Positions 18,365 to 27,214 of a stretch of DNA of 64,000 nt are shown in pieces. The notes beneath the pieces are model-generated. The model worked only from the letters and a program-made list of their open reading frames with translations, did not search any database and was not told the DNA's origin. The translations under genes and the position numbers were made by a program. Source of the DNA: Psychrobacter sp. APC 3426 (GTDB lineage: Bacteria; Pseudomonadota; Gammaproteobacteria; Pseudomonadales; Moraxellaceae); the NCBI RefSeq assembly GCF_030408035.1, contig NZ_JASDCF010000002.1, forward strand, positions 1 through 64,000, given 5' to 3'. Positions within the stretch are counted from its first letter, which is position 1. Each line of letters opens with the position of its first letter.

Positions 18365-21195
18365 GCAATCAACTCAATATTTATTTCATTTAGTAATTCG
18401 TCAAAGTCCAAGCCTTCACTAAGCACCTCATAAGCTTCACCTAGGCCGCCATACTGGTTAAATGGGCTAAGCTCAAAGTCATCAGAAGCTATCGCAAACG
18501 AGGTCGTCACATGGTCACGAATCAGTCGTAACCATGCCATCTGGTTCTCTGTAAAGGGCGTTTTACTTCTTGCGTTATGGGCAAACACCCAGTCTTGGAA
18601 GTTTTTACGTACCGTACTGTCAAAAGGTGTTAGCTTATCATCGATACCGACCACACGGCGCACCAAACTGACCAGCGCCGTTAATTCGTCTTCCACCTTT
18701 TGAGAGGTCACACCATCGATGATGGAGTACGCTTCCCAAACACTGAATATGGCTAAGGGTGGCTTGCTTGCTTTAATCGCTTCATATAGCTCTTTTATCA
18801 TCGCAAAGCTGAGTGCCTGACGACGATGCGGCTGATTATACAAGATTTGTAGCGCCGTAATATTGTCTTTATTGGCTTCTATATAATCAGTAAATCGGTT
18901 GACAAGGCTCTCGGCTTTTTCGACTTGGTCAGTTTCCCAACCTATATTAGTTACTTCATCGATGTTCAGGTGATCAATCTTCTGCTCACTTTCTCGTCTG
19001 ATTTCTTCAAGCTCTGTGATTAGCTCACCATTGAGCCATCTGCTGGCTTCTTTCACTCGCTTATGCTGCGCTTTCTTCACAGCTTTATCACTAGGCGTCT
19101 CGTCAATACTGATGCCTTCAAGCTGGCAAGCGGACTCATGCACGAGATCGACATCGATAGCCGTGAATAAGCGTTTAACCAACTCACTTAACGATACTCC
19201 ACCAGTGGCTTTTTCTACCGTAGCGTGTTGTTCAGGTTCCAAAGCGATATCGAGACGTTTTAATCGGCTGGCAAATGAGCTTACCGTATCGGTGTCGGAT
19301 TGACCCATCATGATACCTGTAGCGAGATCACGAAAGCTGACCGATTTCTTGGTATCTAATTGACTACTACTGGTTTTAAGCGATTTAGTGACCCCGATAG
19401 CATCGACGATGACGTAATGCGTTTTAGCACTCCTAGCACTAGGGGTGACCTTTTGGAGACCTTCTTTATCGAGGGTACGTGTGCCACGGCCTTTCATTTG
19501 CTCAAAGAAATTGCGACTTTTGACATCACGCATAAAGAGCAGACATTCAAGCGGTTTTACATCTGTACCTGTGGCTATCATGGTCACCGTGACTGCAATA
19601 CGAGGATTATAGCTATTACGGAAGTTAGCCAGTACGGTTTTGGCCGCTTCACCTTCTTCAGTGATTTCACCTTCATCATCGACTCTATCTTGACCTGCTT
19701 TATAAGTAATTTTTTTGCAGAAATCGTTGCCTTTACCGAATTCCTCTCGGACAATATTAATGATATCGTCAGCGTGGCTGTCGCTTTTAGCAAATATCAG
19801 CGTTTTAGGCACTTCGTTACGTGCAGGAAAAATATTGGGCAAGCTGTCTTTAAAGCTTTTTATAACCGTACGAATTTGGCTGGGATTGACAATGTCTTTA
19901 TCTAGCTGTTTAGAAGAGTACGCTTCATCGCTGTCTTGTGCCTGCCAGCGTTTTTTACGAGTGACTTTTTCTCTGTGTTCTATCAGCTCTTTAGCCGTTA
20001 GTTTTGCGCCTTCTTTAGTGATTTTAGTCTCTATCAAATAGACCTCATTGCCTACATTGACCCCATCAGCGACTGCTTCTTCGTGGGTATATTCACTAAC
20101 GACGTTTTGGTTAAAAAAGCCAAAGGTGCGGCTATCAGGCGTTGCTGTCAGACCGATTAAAAACGAATCATAGTAATCGAGTACTTGTCGCCACAGGTTA
20201 TAGATAGAGCGATGACACTCGTCGATAAATATAAAGTCAAAAAACTCAGGAGGAATGGCGCTATTGTAAACCACAGGCAATGGCTCTTTGATATGTTTCT
20301 CGTATTCCTCCAGACCTTCTTGTTCCAATGCTTGGTCTAGCGGCTCACCTTTGAGGATAGAGTACATACGCTGAATGGTGCAAATATAAACTTGGACACC
20401 TGACGGGACATGCGGCGAGGTAATAATTTGCGCGTTATAAAGTTCTGTAAACTTGCGATTGTCATCATGTGGTGAGAATACAATCATTTCTTGTTCTGCT
20501 TGCTCACCTAAGTTGATGGTATCTACTAGAAACAAAATACGGCGCTTACCTGTGTATTTCAGCAATCGGTACATAATACTAATAGCGGTATAAGTTTTAC
20601 CTGCTCCTGTCGCCATCTGAATCAATGCACGCGGGCGAGCCTCAGCAAATGACTTTTCTATATTGACAATAGCACGCTCTTGACAATCACGTAGGTCAAG
20701 CTCTGACGCTGGTAAGTCGTCTGGATTTAACGGAGGAATAGATTTTAGTTTCTTACGTAAGGTATTCTTGCCCTCGGCAAACCATTTTTCTAGCGTCTCT
20801 GGGCGATGAAAGTTGAAGACTTCTCGTGAGCGCGGATTGGGATCATTTTGATTGGTAAAGCGAGTAATAACACCAGTAGACTCATACAGAAAAGCAATAT
20901 CTGCTTCGTCAATATGCTTAAAGTCACTGGTAGCATAACGTGCGCTTTGTTCTTCAACCGTCGTTATCTTCTGCCCATAGTCTTCAGCTTTTGCCTCAAT
21001 GATACCGACAGCTTCTCTATCTATGAATAGCACATAATCAGCAGGGCCCGTGCTAGTTGGATACTCCCTAACCGCAACCCCTAGACCGGCATTAGGATTA
21101 TAGTCCTTGAGTTTCTGTACCAACCAACCAGCTTGTTTAAGTTGGCGATCAATATTGTCTCGGGCGATGTCTTCTGGACGCTGATTTGTTGTCAT
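18361..21195 (-). CDS. hsdR: Type I restriction endonuclease/translocase subunit HsdR
   Basis: This product of about 944 residues has an N-terminal nuclease domain (D53, E67, K69 in GPADYVLF...GIIEAKAED), a SF2 translocase with Walker A ATGAGKT (195-201) and a DECH box (325-328), helicase motifs VI-like in MKGRGTRT, and a C-terminal helical region that contacts the methylase core. It cuts unmodified DNA after ATP-driven translocation. The frame is open to TTG at 21207, but ATG at 21195 (MTTNQRPEDIARD) is the more usual start. It is the first gene of the minus-strand block and is divergent from mcrB across a 212-bp region with inverted repeats. All key residues appear intact. Confidence 0.93.
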   Translation of the reverse strand: MTTNQRPEDIARDNIDRQLKQAGWLVQKLKDYNPNAGLGVAVREYPTSTGPADYVLFIDREAVGIIEAKAEDYGQKITTVEEQSARYATSDFKHIDEADIAFLYESTGVITRFTNQNDPNPRSREVFNFHRPETLEKWFAEGKNTLRKKLKSIPPLNPDDLPASELDLRDCQERAIVNIEKSFAEARPRALIQMATGAGKTYTAISIMYRLLKYTGKRRILFLVDTINLGEQAEQEMIVFSPHDDNRKFTELYNAQIITSPHVPSGVQVYICTIQRMYSILKGEPLDQALEQEGLEEYEKHIKEPLPVVYNSAIPPEFFDFIFIDECHRSIYNLWRQVLDYYDSFLIGLTATPDSRTFGFFNQNVVSEYTHEEAVADGVNVGNEVYLIETKITKEGAKLTAKELIEHREKVTRKKRWQAQDSDEAYSSKQLDKDIVNPSQIRTVIKSFKDSLPNIFPARNEVPKTLIFAKSDSHADDIINIVREEFGKGNDFCKKITYKAGQDRVDDEGEITEEGEAAKTVLANFRNSYNPRIAVTVTMIATGTDVKPLECLLFMRDVKSRNFFEQMKGRGTRTLDKEGLQKVTPSARSAKTHYVIVDAIGVTKSLKTSSSQLDTKKSVSFRDLATGIMMGQSDTDTVSSFASRLKRLDIALEPEQHATVEKATGGVSLSELVKRLFTAIDVDLVHESACQLEGISIDETPSDKAVKKAQHKRVKEASRWLNGELITELEEIRRESEQKIDHLNIDEVTNIGWETDQVEKAESLVNRFTDYIEANKDNITALQILYNQPHRRQALSFAMIKELYEAIKASKPPLAIFSVWEAYSIIDGVTSQKVEDELTALVSLVRRVVGIDDKLTPFDSTVRKNFQDWVFAHNARSKTPFTENQMAWLRLIRDHVTTSFAIASDDFELSPFNQYGGLGEAYEVLSEGLDFDELLNEINIELIA

Positions 21196-21264
21196 ATTCA
21201 CGTTCAATCTTAATGTTGAATTTAAATAGACTAATATAGCTGAAAATTGTTGATAAAGCTAAGA

Positions 21265-21293
21265 CCAACAAGTGTTGGAATAAATATTATTCC
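21265..21293. promoter_or_regulatory. Two overlapping inverted repeats in the hsdR/mcrB divergent region
   Basis: CCAACA-AG-TGTTGG (21265-21278) is a perfect 6-bp inverted repeat. It overlaps GGAATA-AATAT-TATTCC (21277-21293), another perfect 6-bp repeat sharing two G residues with the first. Both lie between the divergent hsdR and mcrB start codons, where a dimeric repressor could control both transcription units. No regulator gene is obvious next to them. The operator role is inferred from symmetry and position only. Confidence 0.45.
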
Positions 21294-21407
21294 ACACTAA
21301 GGGTTAGTGGTACTATGCCAAACATTGCTTTGTAAGCAAATATTGTAGCCATTAAACCCGTGAATAGGAAAAAACGTTTAACTATTCGATGAAAATAAGG
21401 TAATAGA

Positions 21408-23318
21408 ATGAATTTTTGGCATATGCAATTGCATGAAGATAATATAAATTGGAAACGTGAAAAAGAGGTTCTCGAGCAAGTAGGTTACATTGGTATGGGT
21501 GACTGGAAAGAAAAAAGAAAAGCTCAACAACTTAGCTTTCAAAATGATATGGATATTGGAGACATTGTAGCTATTAAAAGAGGGGAAACTTTAATAGCTT
21601 TAGTGAAAGTAATAGGAGAGTATGAATACAAGAGTGAAACCAATAGAAATTTCGATTGGTTTGAGCGACGGCGTCAAGTTGAAATATTAGATTGGTATCG
21701 TACCGCATATGATCTAAAAATTGTAGGTAGGAAGACCTTAACTAGATGTGACATGACCAATAGCGATGCAGAAACCAACATCAATATTAAAAAATGGTAT
21801 GAGAAAGTTATGAGTAACACTGAAATTAATGAAGTATCTGCACTCCTAAAATACAAGCATCAAGTAATTTTACAAGGCCCGCCAGGCACAGGTAAAACTC
21901 GACTGGCTAAATTGGTTGCTAAGAATTTGACGCAACCTGAACTTAAGGGTACACCTGAATCCATAATTGATGATTTAGTGAAAAACTTCGATACAGAGTC
22001 TGATGAAGTAAAATCAGCTAGATCAAAAAACGATAAATTATTATCTAAATTTTATGAATCTTTTCCTAAGGAGTGCTTAAGCGGACTTTCTTTGTCAGAA
22101 TATGCAATTGGGCATGGGGATAACGACTCGCTCTGCTGGTGGCTAGAGGTAGGGTTAGAAAGATTGGGTACATTCTCACCAGGATTTTCAAACAACTACC
22201 CTATATATTGGAGTAAGAAGAACGATAGATACATGCTCAATAAAAAGGTAGCTAATTCAACTGATGATGAGTCTGCAATGAAACAGATTGCTAATGAGCT
22301 ATCAAAGCTAATTCAAAAAACTGACCTTGATGATTCCATTAAATTTTTTGGTCCATGTTTCACGTTAAAAGTGTTACATAGCTACTATCCAGATGAATAT
22401 TTTCCTGTAAACAGTGAGAAAATATTGAATAATGCTCTAAAGCTGTTTGGTAGTTACGACAAGAAGCTAGGAGTAATTGCAAAAAACACTAAGCTAAATG
22501 ATATTTATCTTAGTAAAAAAAATCAATTAGATACTGACCTTACGAATATTGAGTTTATTAGCATTCTTTGGAATAACTTTAATTTAGAGGATGGAGAGGA
22601 TTTATCTGAGTTTGATGAAGTGATGACTCATGGTGAGTATAAAATAATTCAGTTTCATCCTGCTTATACCTATGAAGACTTTGTAAGGGGTATCGTTGCC
22701 AAGACTAATGATGCTGGAAATATCAGCTATGAAGTTGAGAATAAGATTCTCGCTGAATTTGCAAAAAAAGCTATTGATAACCCTAATGGTAATTACGTAC
22801 TTATAATCGACGAGATTAATCGCGCTAACCTACCATCTGTCCTAGGTGAGCTTATTTATGCGCTTGAATATCGTGGTGAGAGCGTTGAATCTATGTATGA
22901 GTATGAAAATATACTAAATATTAAACTCCCTAAAAACCTATATATCATAGGCACAATGAATACGGCTGATCGCTCGGTAGGTCACATTGATTACGCCATT
23001 CGTAGACGTTTTGCATTTTATGACGTATTGCCATCAAAAAAAGTAATCACATTTCAAAAAGCTACAAAGCTATTCGAATCTATTGAGAAATTATTCAAAG
23101 GTGATAATGCTCAAATTTCTTCTGACTTTGATGCTGATGACGTTCAGTTGGGTCATAGCTACTTCTTACCATCTAAAAAGGATATATCCGAGGAAGATTT
23201 CTATAAAGAGCTTTCTATAAAACTGAAATATGAGATTAAACCCATTCTATACGAGTACATAAAGGACGGTGTTTTATTAGATAGCGCTAGAGAGGTAGTA
23301 GAAAACCTTCATGTCTAA
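21408..23318 (+). CDS. mcrB: McrB-type AAA+ GTPase of a type IV restriction system
   Basis: The 636-residue protein has an N-terminal domain (about 45-115) that looks like an EVE/PUA-like modified-base reader (DIGDIVAIKRGETLIALVKV). A McrB AAA+ core follows: Walker A GPPGTGKT (157-164), Walker B within LIIDEINRAN (about 465-474), and the McrB signature MNTADRS (about 517-523) ahead of IRRRF. Between Walker A and Walker B sits an extra helical domain of about 200 residues (GHGDNDSLCWWLEVGLERLG). The product should form a GTP-driven ring that recruits McrC to cut DNA carrying modified bases. The Shine-Dalgarno AAGG is 7 bp before the ATG. It overlaps mcrC by 8 bp and is transcribed away from the hsd operon. 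Confidence 0.88.
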   Translation: MNFWHMQLHEDNINWKREKEVLEQVGYIGMGDWKEKRKAQQLSFQNDMDIGDIVAIKRGETLIALVKVIGEYEYKSETNRNFDWFERRRQVEILDWYRTAYDLKIVGRKTLTRCDMTNSDAETNINIKKWYEKVMSNTEINEVSALLKYKHQVILQGPPGTGKTRLAKLVAKNLTQPELKGTPESIIDDLVKNFDTESDEVKSARSKNDKLLSKFYESFPKECLSGLSLSEYAIGHGDNDSLCWWLEVGLERLGTFSPGFSNNYPIYWSKKNDRYMLNKKVANSTDDESAMKQIANELSKLIQKTDLDDSIKFFGPCFTLKVLHSYYPDEYFPVNSEKILNNALKLFGSYDKKLGVIAKNTKLNDIYLSKKNQLDTDLTNIEFISILWNNFNLEDGEDLSEFDEVMTHGEYKIIQFHPAYTYEDFVRGIVAKTNDAGNISYEVENKILAEFAKKAIDNPNGNYVLIIDEINRANLPSVLGELIYALEYRGESVESMYEYENILNIKLPKNLYIIGTMNTADRSVGHIDYAIRRRFAFYDVLPSKKVITFQKATKLFESIEKLFKGDNAQISSDFDADDVQLGHSYFLPSKKDISEEDFYKELSIKLKYEIKPILYEYIKDGVLLDSAREVVENLHV

Positions 23319-24618
23319 GCTAATAAGATCAAACCATTTAGGAACTGTAAGCGAACACAAGCAGATAGATTTTGCTTATAAAGAGGTAGAGGTTTCAGAT
23401 ATATTTTTTCAAGACAATGAGAAGAATGAGCGATGCGTTCAAGTTGTTTATGGTAGAGAAAGCCTTTCGCTCAAAATGTCATACTTTATTGGTGCAGACT
23501 GGCTTGTAAAGAATCAACAAGCCATCTATGTAGCACCAAAGATTAATAAAGGGCTGCAAGAAATTGACTATCTAGGCATGCTTCAATCATGTCTTACGCA
23601 TGGTGATATTGCTAAGAATACTAAAGACCTATACCACATTAAGCTAAACGAGCCTTTTATTGAAATAGATCAGCAGATGGATTTATTAACGCCACTATTG
23701 ATCATGCAGTTTCTTCAAACTCTAAAAATCTTGGTAAAAAAGGGATTGAAACAATCCTATTATAAAGTCGAGCGTAATCTTAATAGCAGAGTTAAAGGTA
23801 AAGTATTAATTGCTCAAAATATCAAAAAGAATATAGTTCGAAATAGAGTTACGAATACCTTTTGTAGTTATGAAGAGTTTGGCTTTGATAGCATTGAGAA
23901 TAGAGTTTTAAAGCATACGCTAAGCTTTGTTAGACGTTATTTATCTCAATACCCAGAGTATCTTGGATCAATGAAGTGTTTAATTGACTATTGCACACCT
24001 GCTTTCGAGAGAGTTAGTGATGAAGTTAATTTACATGAGCTTAAAGCAGTCAAGCGTAACTCCTTTTATAAAGAGTATCAGGAAGCCTTAAAACTCTCTA
24101 AGATCATTCTTAAGCGCTTTGGCTATCATATCAGTGAGATCGACAATAGTAGCGTTGAACAAATATCAGTACCACCGTTCTGGATTGATATGTCAAAACT
24201 TTTCGAACTGTACGTGTTAGGACTTCTTAAAGATAAATATGGAGATAAGATACTTTTTCAAGCGAAAGGTAGCTACGGGAATCCAGACTATTTACTGATA
24301 GATGACATGCAACCACTTATCATAGATGCGAAATACAGACCTACTTATCAACAAGACAAGAATTTAAGCTATATCATTGAAGATATTAGACAGATAAGCG
24401 GTTATGCAAGAGACGTGGGTATATTAGATAAGCTAGGCTACCATACGGTAGAGGAGCAGTCATCAAGTGTTGTCAGTTGTGTCGTTATCTACACTGATCA
24501 AGATGAGGGCGATAAGCTACCAAACAGTTTAACCGCTGGTAAATCGATTGAAGGCTTTACTAAGTTCTATAAGGTGCCAATCTCTGTTCCTGTTCTCAAA
24601 AATCAAACAGCTGAATAA
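23311..24618 (+). CDS. mcrC: McrC-type nuclease subunit of a type IV restriction system
   Basis: This 435-residue McrC homologue has a mostly beta N-terminal half that should contact the McrB ring. Its C-terminal PD-(D/E)XK nuclease shows PD at 325-326 (GNPDYLLID) and D339-A-K341 in LIIDAKYRPTY. Length and motif spacing fit classical McrC. The start codon overlaps the mcrB stop (ATGTCTAA), so the pair is probably translationally coupled and made in a fixed ratio. It is the last recognisable gene of the island before the tRNA-Asp/tRNA-Val pair. No terminator is obvious after its stop codon; a block of TGGTCAC repeats begins about 45 bp downstream. Confidence 0.9.
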   Translation: MSKLIRSNHLGTVSEHKQIDFAYKEVEVSDIFFQDNEKNERCVQVVYGRESLSLKMSYFIGADWLVKNQQAIYVAPKINKGLQEIDYLGMLQSCLTHGDIAKNTKDLYHIKLNEPFIEIDQQMDLLTPLLIMQFLQTLKILVKKGLKQSYYKVERNLNSRVKGKVLIAQNIKKNIVRNRVTNTFCSYEEFGFDSIENRVLKHTLSFVRRYLSQYPEYLGSMKCLIDYCTPAFERVSDEVNLHELKAVKRNSFYKEYQEALKLSKIILKRFGYHISEIDNSSVEQISVPPFWIDMSKLFELYVLGLLKDKYGDKILFQAKGSYGNPDYLLIDDMQPLIIDAKYRPTYQQDKNLSYIIEDIRQISGYARDVGILDKLGYHTVEEQSSSVVSCVVIYTDQDEGDKLPNSLTAGKSIEGFTKFYKVPISVPVLKNQTAE

Positions 24619-24664
24619 ACTCTGTCAAACGGGATCGTTTACCACAACCAACTTTTCACAATCT

Positions 24665-24708
24665 TGGTCACAAAATGGTCACCGTTTGGTCACTGAGCAG
24701 TTGGTCAC
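24665..24708. repeat. Four direct TGGTCAC repeats
   Basis: TGGTCAC occurs at 24665, 24676, 24687 and 24702, spaced 11, 11 and 15 bp, so the first three lie on nearly the same DNA face. The cluster sits in the roughly 300-bp non-coding stretch (24619-24918) between mcrC and tRNA-Asp. I see no gene there apart from this block and a minus-strand terminator. The function is unknown; iterated protein-binding sites or a recombination remnant are both possible. Confidence 0.6.
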
Positions 24709-24843
24709 CGATTTTCAAAAGATAGAGCTTATGCGCAAAAACTTATCATTCATGCATTGTTAAAGAGCAGACCATTTGGTAAAGATGAATAGAGAGAAAG
24801 TATCCAGCTCTTATAAAGAAAGGGTTTAAGAAGAAAATTAGAC

Positions 24844-24876
24844 ACAAAAAAACCTCAAGTAAACGAATACTTGAGG
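24844..24876 (-). terminator. Intrinsic terminator of the tRNA-Val/tRNA-Asp unit
   Basis: A perfect 8-bp stem pairs CCTCAAGT (24853-24860) with ACTTGAGG (24869-24876) around an 8-nt loop. On the minus strand a run of seven T residues follows. It is about 43 bp beyond the 3' end of tRNA-Asp. Confidence 0.8.
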
Positions 24877-24918
24877 CGAAACTTGCTTAAACTCGAGAGT
24901 TTAAATTCGTTTTAAATA

Positions 24919-24995
24919 TGGCGCAGCGGACGGGACTCGAACCCGCGACCCCCGGCGTGACAGGCCGGTATTCTAACCAACTGAACTACCGCTGC
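24919..24995 (-). tRNA. tRNA-Asp (GTC)
   Basis: The minus strand folds as a 77-nt cloverleaf starting GCAGCGGTAGTTCAGTTGG. It has an acceptor stem GCAGCGG/CCGCTGC, anticodon GTC at 24961-24959 in the loop CTGTCAC, the T-loop GGTTCGAGTCC and an encoded CCA end (TGG at 24919-24921 on the plus strand). It lies 54 bp downstream of tRNA-Val on the same strand and its 3' end faces the defence island. Confidence 0.95.
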
Positions 24996-25049
24996 TTAGG
25001 TCATCTTTAACGTTTTACCTTTATGAAGAGGTCCACTTCGCTAAAATAG

Positions 25050-25125
25050 TGGTGGGTGATGACGGATTCGAACCGCCGACATTCTGCGTGTAAGGCAGAC
25101 GCTCTACCAACTGAGCTAATCACCC
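25050..25125 (-). tRNA. tRNA-Val (TAC)
   Basis: The minus strand folds as a 76-nt cloverleaf starting GGGTGATTAGCTCAGTTGG. It has an acceptor stem GGGTGAT/ATCACCC, anticodon TAC at 25092-25090, the T-loop GGTTCGAATCC and an encoded CCA. It is the promoter-proximal gene of a two-tRNA unit with tRNA-Asp. Confidence 0.95.
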
Positions 25126-25205
25126 TTCGAACAATTGCGATGCAATTTATTCAACAGTAACTGAGCCCTTAAGTTTGTCACTAAGCTCCGTTGCTGTGGG
25201 TGTGT

Positions 25206-25233
25206 ATTATATAGATTTACACATGGCTGTCAA
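25206..25233 (-). promoter_or_regulatory. Sigma-70 promoter of the tRNA-Val/tRNA-Asp unit
   Basis: On the minus strand TTGACA (25233-25228), a 16-bp spacer and TATAAT (25211-25206) match both consensus hexamers exactly. It is about 80 bp upstream of tRNA-Val, as expected for a strong stable-RNA promoter. Confidence 0.85.
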
Positions 25234-25402
25234 ATGATATTTTGACAATTTTAGCAAATAATCAAAAATAACTTCTTAATCTAATGATTATCACTGATAT
25301 AAGCCATATATCTAGAGATGTCTCTACGAAGATACTTATTATTGTTACCTATTGTGCGAAGTGTAAAAGCTACTATACTACTGGTTGTTTATTTTATCTT
25401 GA

Positions 25403-27043
25403 TTGTTGGAGGCGGGCATAGATACTTTTACTATTGAACAATACTTTACAACCTGGTCTTGGGGAGACTTTGCAGGGGTGGGTTTGGTATTGCATATTGT
25501 TCTTATGATAGTAATGACGCTACGCATTGTCTCTGTACAACGTAATATCGGGGTGTCGATTGCTTGGGTCGCTGTGCTTTATACGTTGCCTGTATTCGGT
25601 TTTATCGCTTACATTTTGCTGGGTGAGCCGATGATTGGGCGGCGTTATCGCGAGCGTGTCGATCAAGCAAGCTTACTGATGAATGATATGGCGCGGCGTG
25701 AGCATTTGGTGTTTGACCAAGGGCAGGATTTGCTACCAGTCAATTATCGAGGTGTTAGCCAAATTGGTACGCGATGGACAGGGTTTGGGGTGTTTCCTGA
25801 CCATAAGATGCAATTATTGACTGACCCTAATGCTATTTTTCAGGGTTTGATTGATGATATCAAGGGAGCACAGCGCATTATCCTGATGGAGTTTTATATT
25901 GTTTATCCTAAGGGGCAGATATTAGAATTGATAGAAGCTTTGGCAGCGGCGGCTCAGCGCGGGGTAGAGTGCCATATATTGGCTGATAGCGTGGGCAGTT
26001 TTAGCTTTTTTAATAGTAGCGCGCATCGTACATTGGAGCGAGCGGGTGTGTTTGTGCATCAATCATTGCCCGTAGGTTTGTTTAAGACGCTATTTAAGCG
26101 TTCTGATTTGCGCAATCATCGTAAGATTGTGGTTATTGATGAACACATTGGCTATATCGGCAGTTTTAACTTGGTTGATCCAAGGTTTTTTAAACAAAAT
26201 AAAAACGTCGGGCAGTGGATTGATGTGGCGTTGCGCATGACCAGTCAGCATTCAATCAGTATTACTACTGCGATGGCAAAGGTCGTGGTTACAGATATCG
26301 GTGCTGAAAATAACGATAATTTAGATGCGCTTAATCAGCGGGTGAACAATTATACTCGTAAGCTATATGTGATGGATCCGACGATTAACGACCTAAATAG
26401 CCGAGTAAAAGTGCTGGGTGATAGCATTGATTATCACGAGCAGCCAGATATTGGTTCTACCTCTATTGTGATACCTAGGATGCCTATCGTTGAAGGCGTA
26501 CTGGCACAATTGATACCCTCAGCGCCGCAAGTCACCGCCCATGTGATTTACAATACCTTGGTAACGGTGATTCACCGTGCTAATAAGCGTATCCGTATTA
26601 CGACGCCGTACTTTGTACCTGATGAAGCGCTATCAAGTGCTCTTACGATTGCGGCTAAGCGCGGTGTTGAAGTGACACTAATTGTGCCGGAAAAGGTTGA
26701 TTCGTTCCTCGTCCAACACGCATCACAAGCCTATTATCAGGAACTGCTTGAGGCAGGTGTGACCATTGCTTTATTCAAAGGCGGACTGCTACATGCCAAA
26801 ACCGTCGTCATTGATGATGATTATTGTTTATTTGGCACTGTTAATATCGATATGCGTAGCTTTTATCTCAATATGGAAGTCAGCTTAGCGATTTATACCC
26901 CAGAGATGGTGGCACAAGTCGCTGATTGCCAAGAGGTCTATTTGCAAAGCTGTCGACTTTTAAGCCCAGAAGAGTGGCAACAACGCCATGGTGCTGAGCG
27001 TTTGTTTGACAATGTGGTGCGTTTGTTTAGTCCGTTATTATAG
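25403..27043 (+). CDS. cls: Cardiolipin synthase (phospholipase D superfamily)
   Basis: The product (546 residues from TTG at 25403) makes cardiolipin from phosphatidylglycerol at the inner membrane. Two N-terminal membrane helices (about 22-41 and 50-72) are followed by two HKD catalytic motifs: H239, K241, D246 in NHRKIVVIDE and H464, K466, D471 in LHAKTVVIDD. Both motifs are complete and the length is a little above the usual 480-510. The start is uncertain: no ATG fits, TTG at 25403 or 25406 has no ribosome-binding site, while a perfect GGAGG (25408-25412) sits 5 bp before an in-frame ATA at 25418 (IDTFTIEQYF). A non-standard AUA start or a mutated ATG is possible. It is a single-gene unit divergent from the tRNA pair. 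Confidence 0.9.
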   Translation: MLEAGIDTFTIEQYFTTWSWGDFAGVGLVLHIVLMIVMTLRIVSVQRNIGVSIAWVAVLYTLPVFGFIAYILLGEPMIGRRYRERVDQASLLMNDMARREHLVFDQGQDLLPVNYRGVSQIGTRWTGFGVFPDHKMQLLTDPNAIFQGLIDDIKGAQRIILMEFYIVYPKGQILELIEALAAAAQRGVECHILADSVGSFSFFNSSAHRTLERAGVFVHQSLPVGLFKTLFKRSDLRNHRKIVVIDEHIGYIGSFNLVDPRFFKQNKNVGQWIDVALRMTSQHSISITTAMAKVVVTDIGAENNDNLDALNQRVNNYTRKLYVMDPTINDLNSRVKVLGDSIDYHEQPDIGSTSIVIPRMPIVEGVLAQLIPSAPQVTAHVIYNTLVTVIHRANKRIRITTPYFVPDEALSSALTIAAKRGVEVTLIVPEKVDSFLVQHASQAYYQELLEAGVTIALFKGGLLHAKTVVIDDDYCLFGTVNIDMRSFYLNMEVSLAIYTPEMVAQVADCQEVYLQSCRLLSPEEWQQRHGAERLFDNVVRLFSPLL

Positions 27044-27214
27044 TCTTCTACTATACAGATGGTGTGTACTTGTTTGCTCAGCAGCATACTAAGCATTATA
27101 AATGTTTGGCAATGGTATTATATTTTAGAATAAAGTAAGCTAGTTGGTTATGACCATCAGTATCTTAGTAAACCTAAGCCCATGAACTATTCATAAAAAA
27201 GGACGCGCTTGTCT

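Noticed and set aside
19360..19905. A 181-codon open frame on the plus strand inside hsdR
   Set aside because: It lies wholly antisense to the conserved translocase region of hsdR, has no recognisable domain and no ribosome-binding site; it is a shadow frame.
24665..24708. TGGTCAC repeats as a CRISPR array
   Set aside because: The units are only 7 bp with 4-8 bp between them, much too short for CRISPR repeats and spacers, and no cas genes are present.
24548..24763. A 71-codon open frame overlapping the end of mcrC
   Set aside because: It starts inside mcrC in another frame, has no ribosome-binding site, and much of it is made from the TGGTCAC repeats.
24919..24995. tRNA-Asp as a proven phage or island attachment site
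   Set aside because: I found no integrase gene and no second copy of the tRNA 3' end in the window, so only a positional suggestion is kept.
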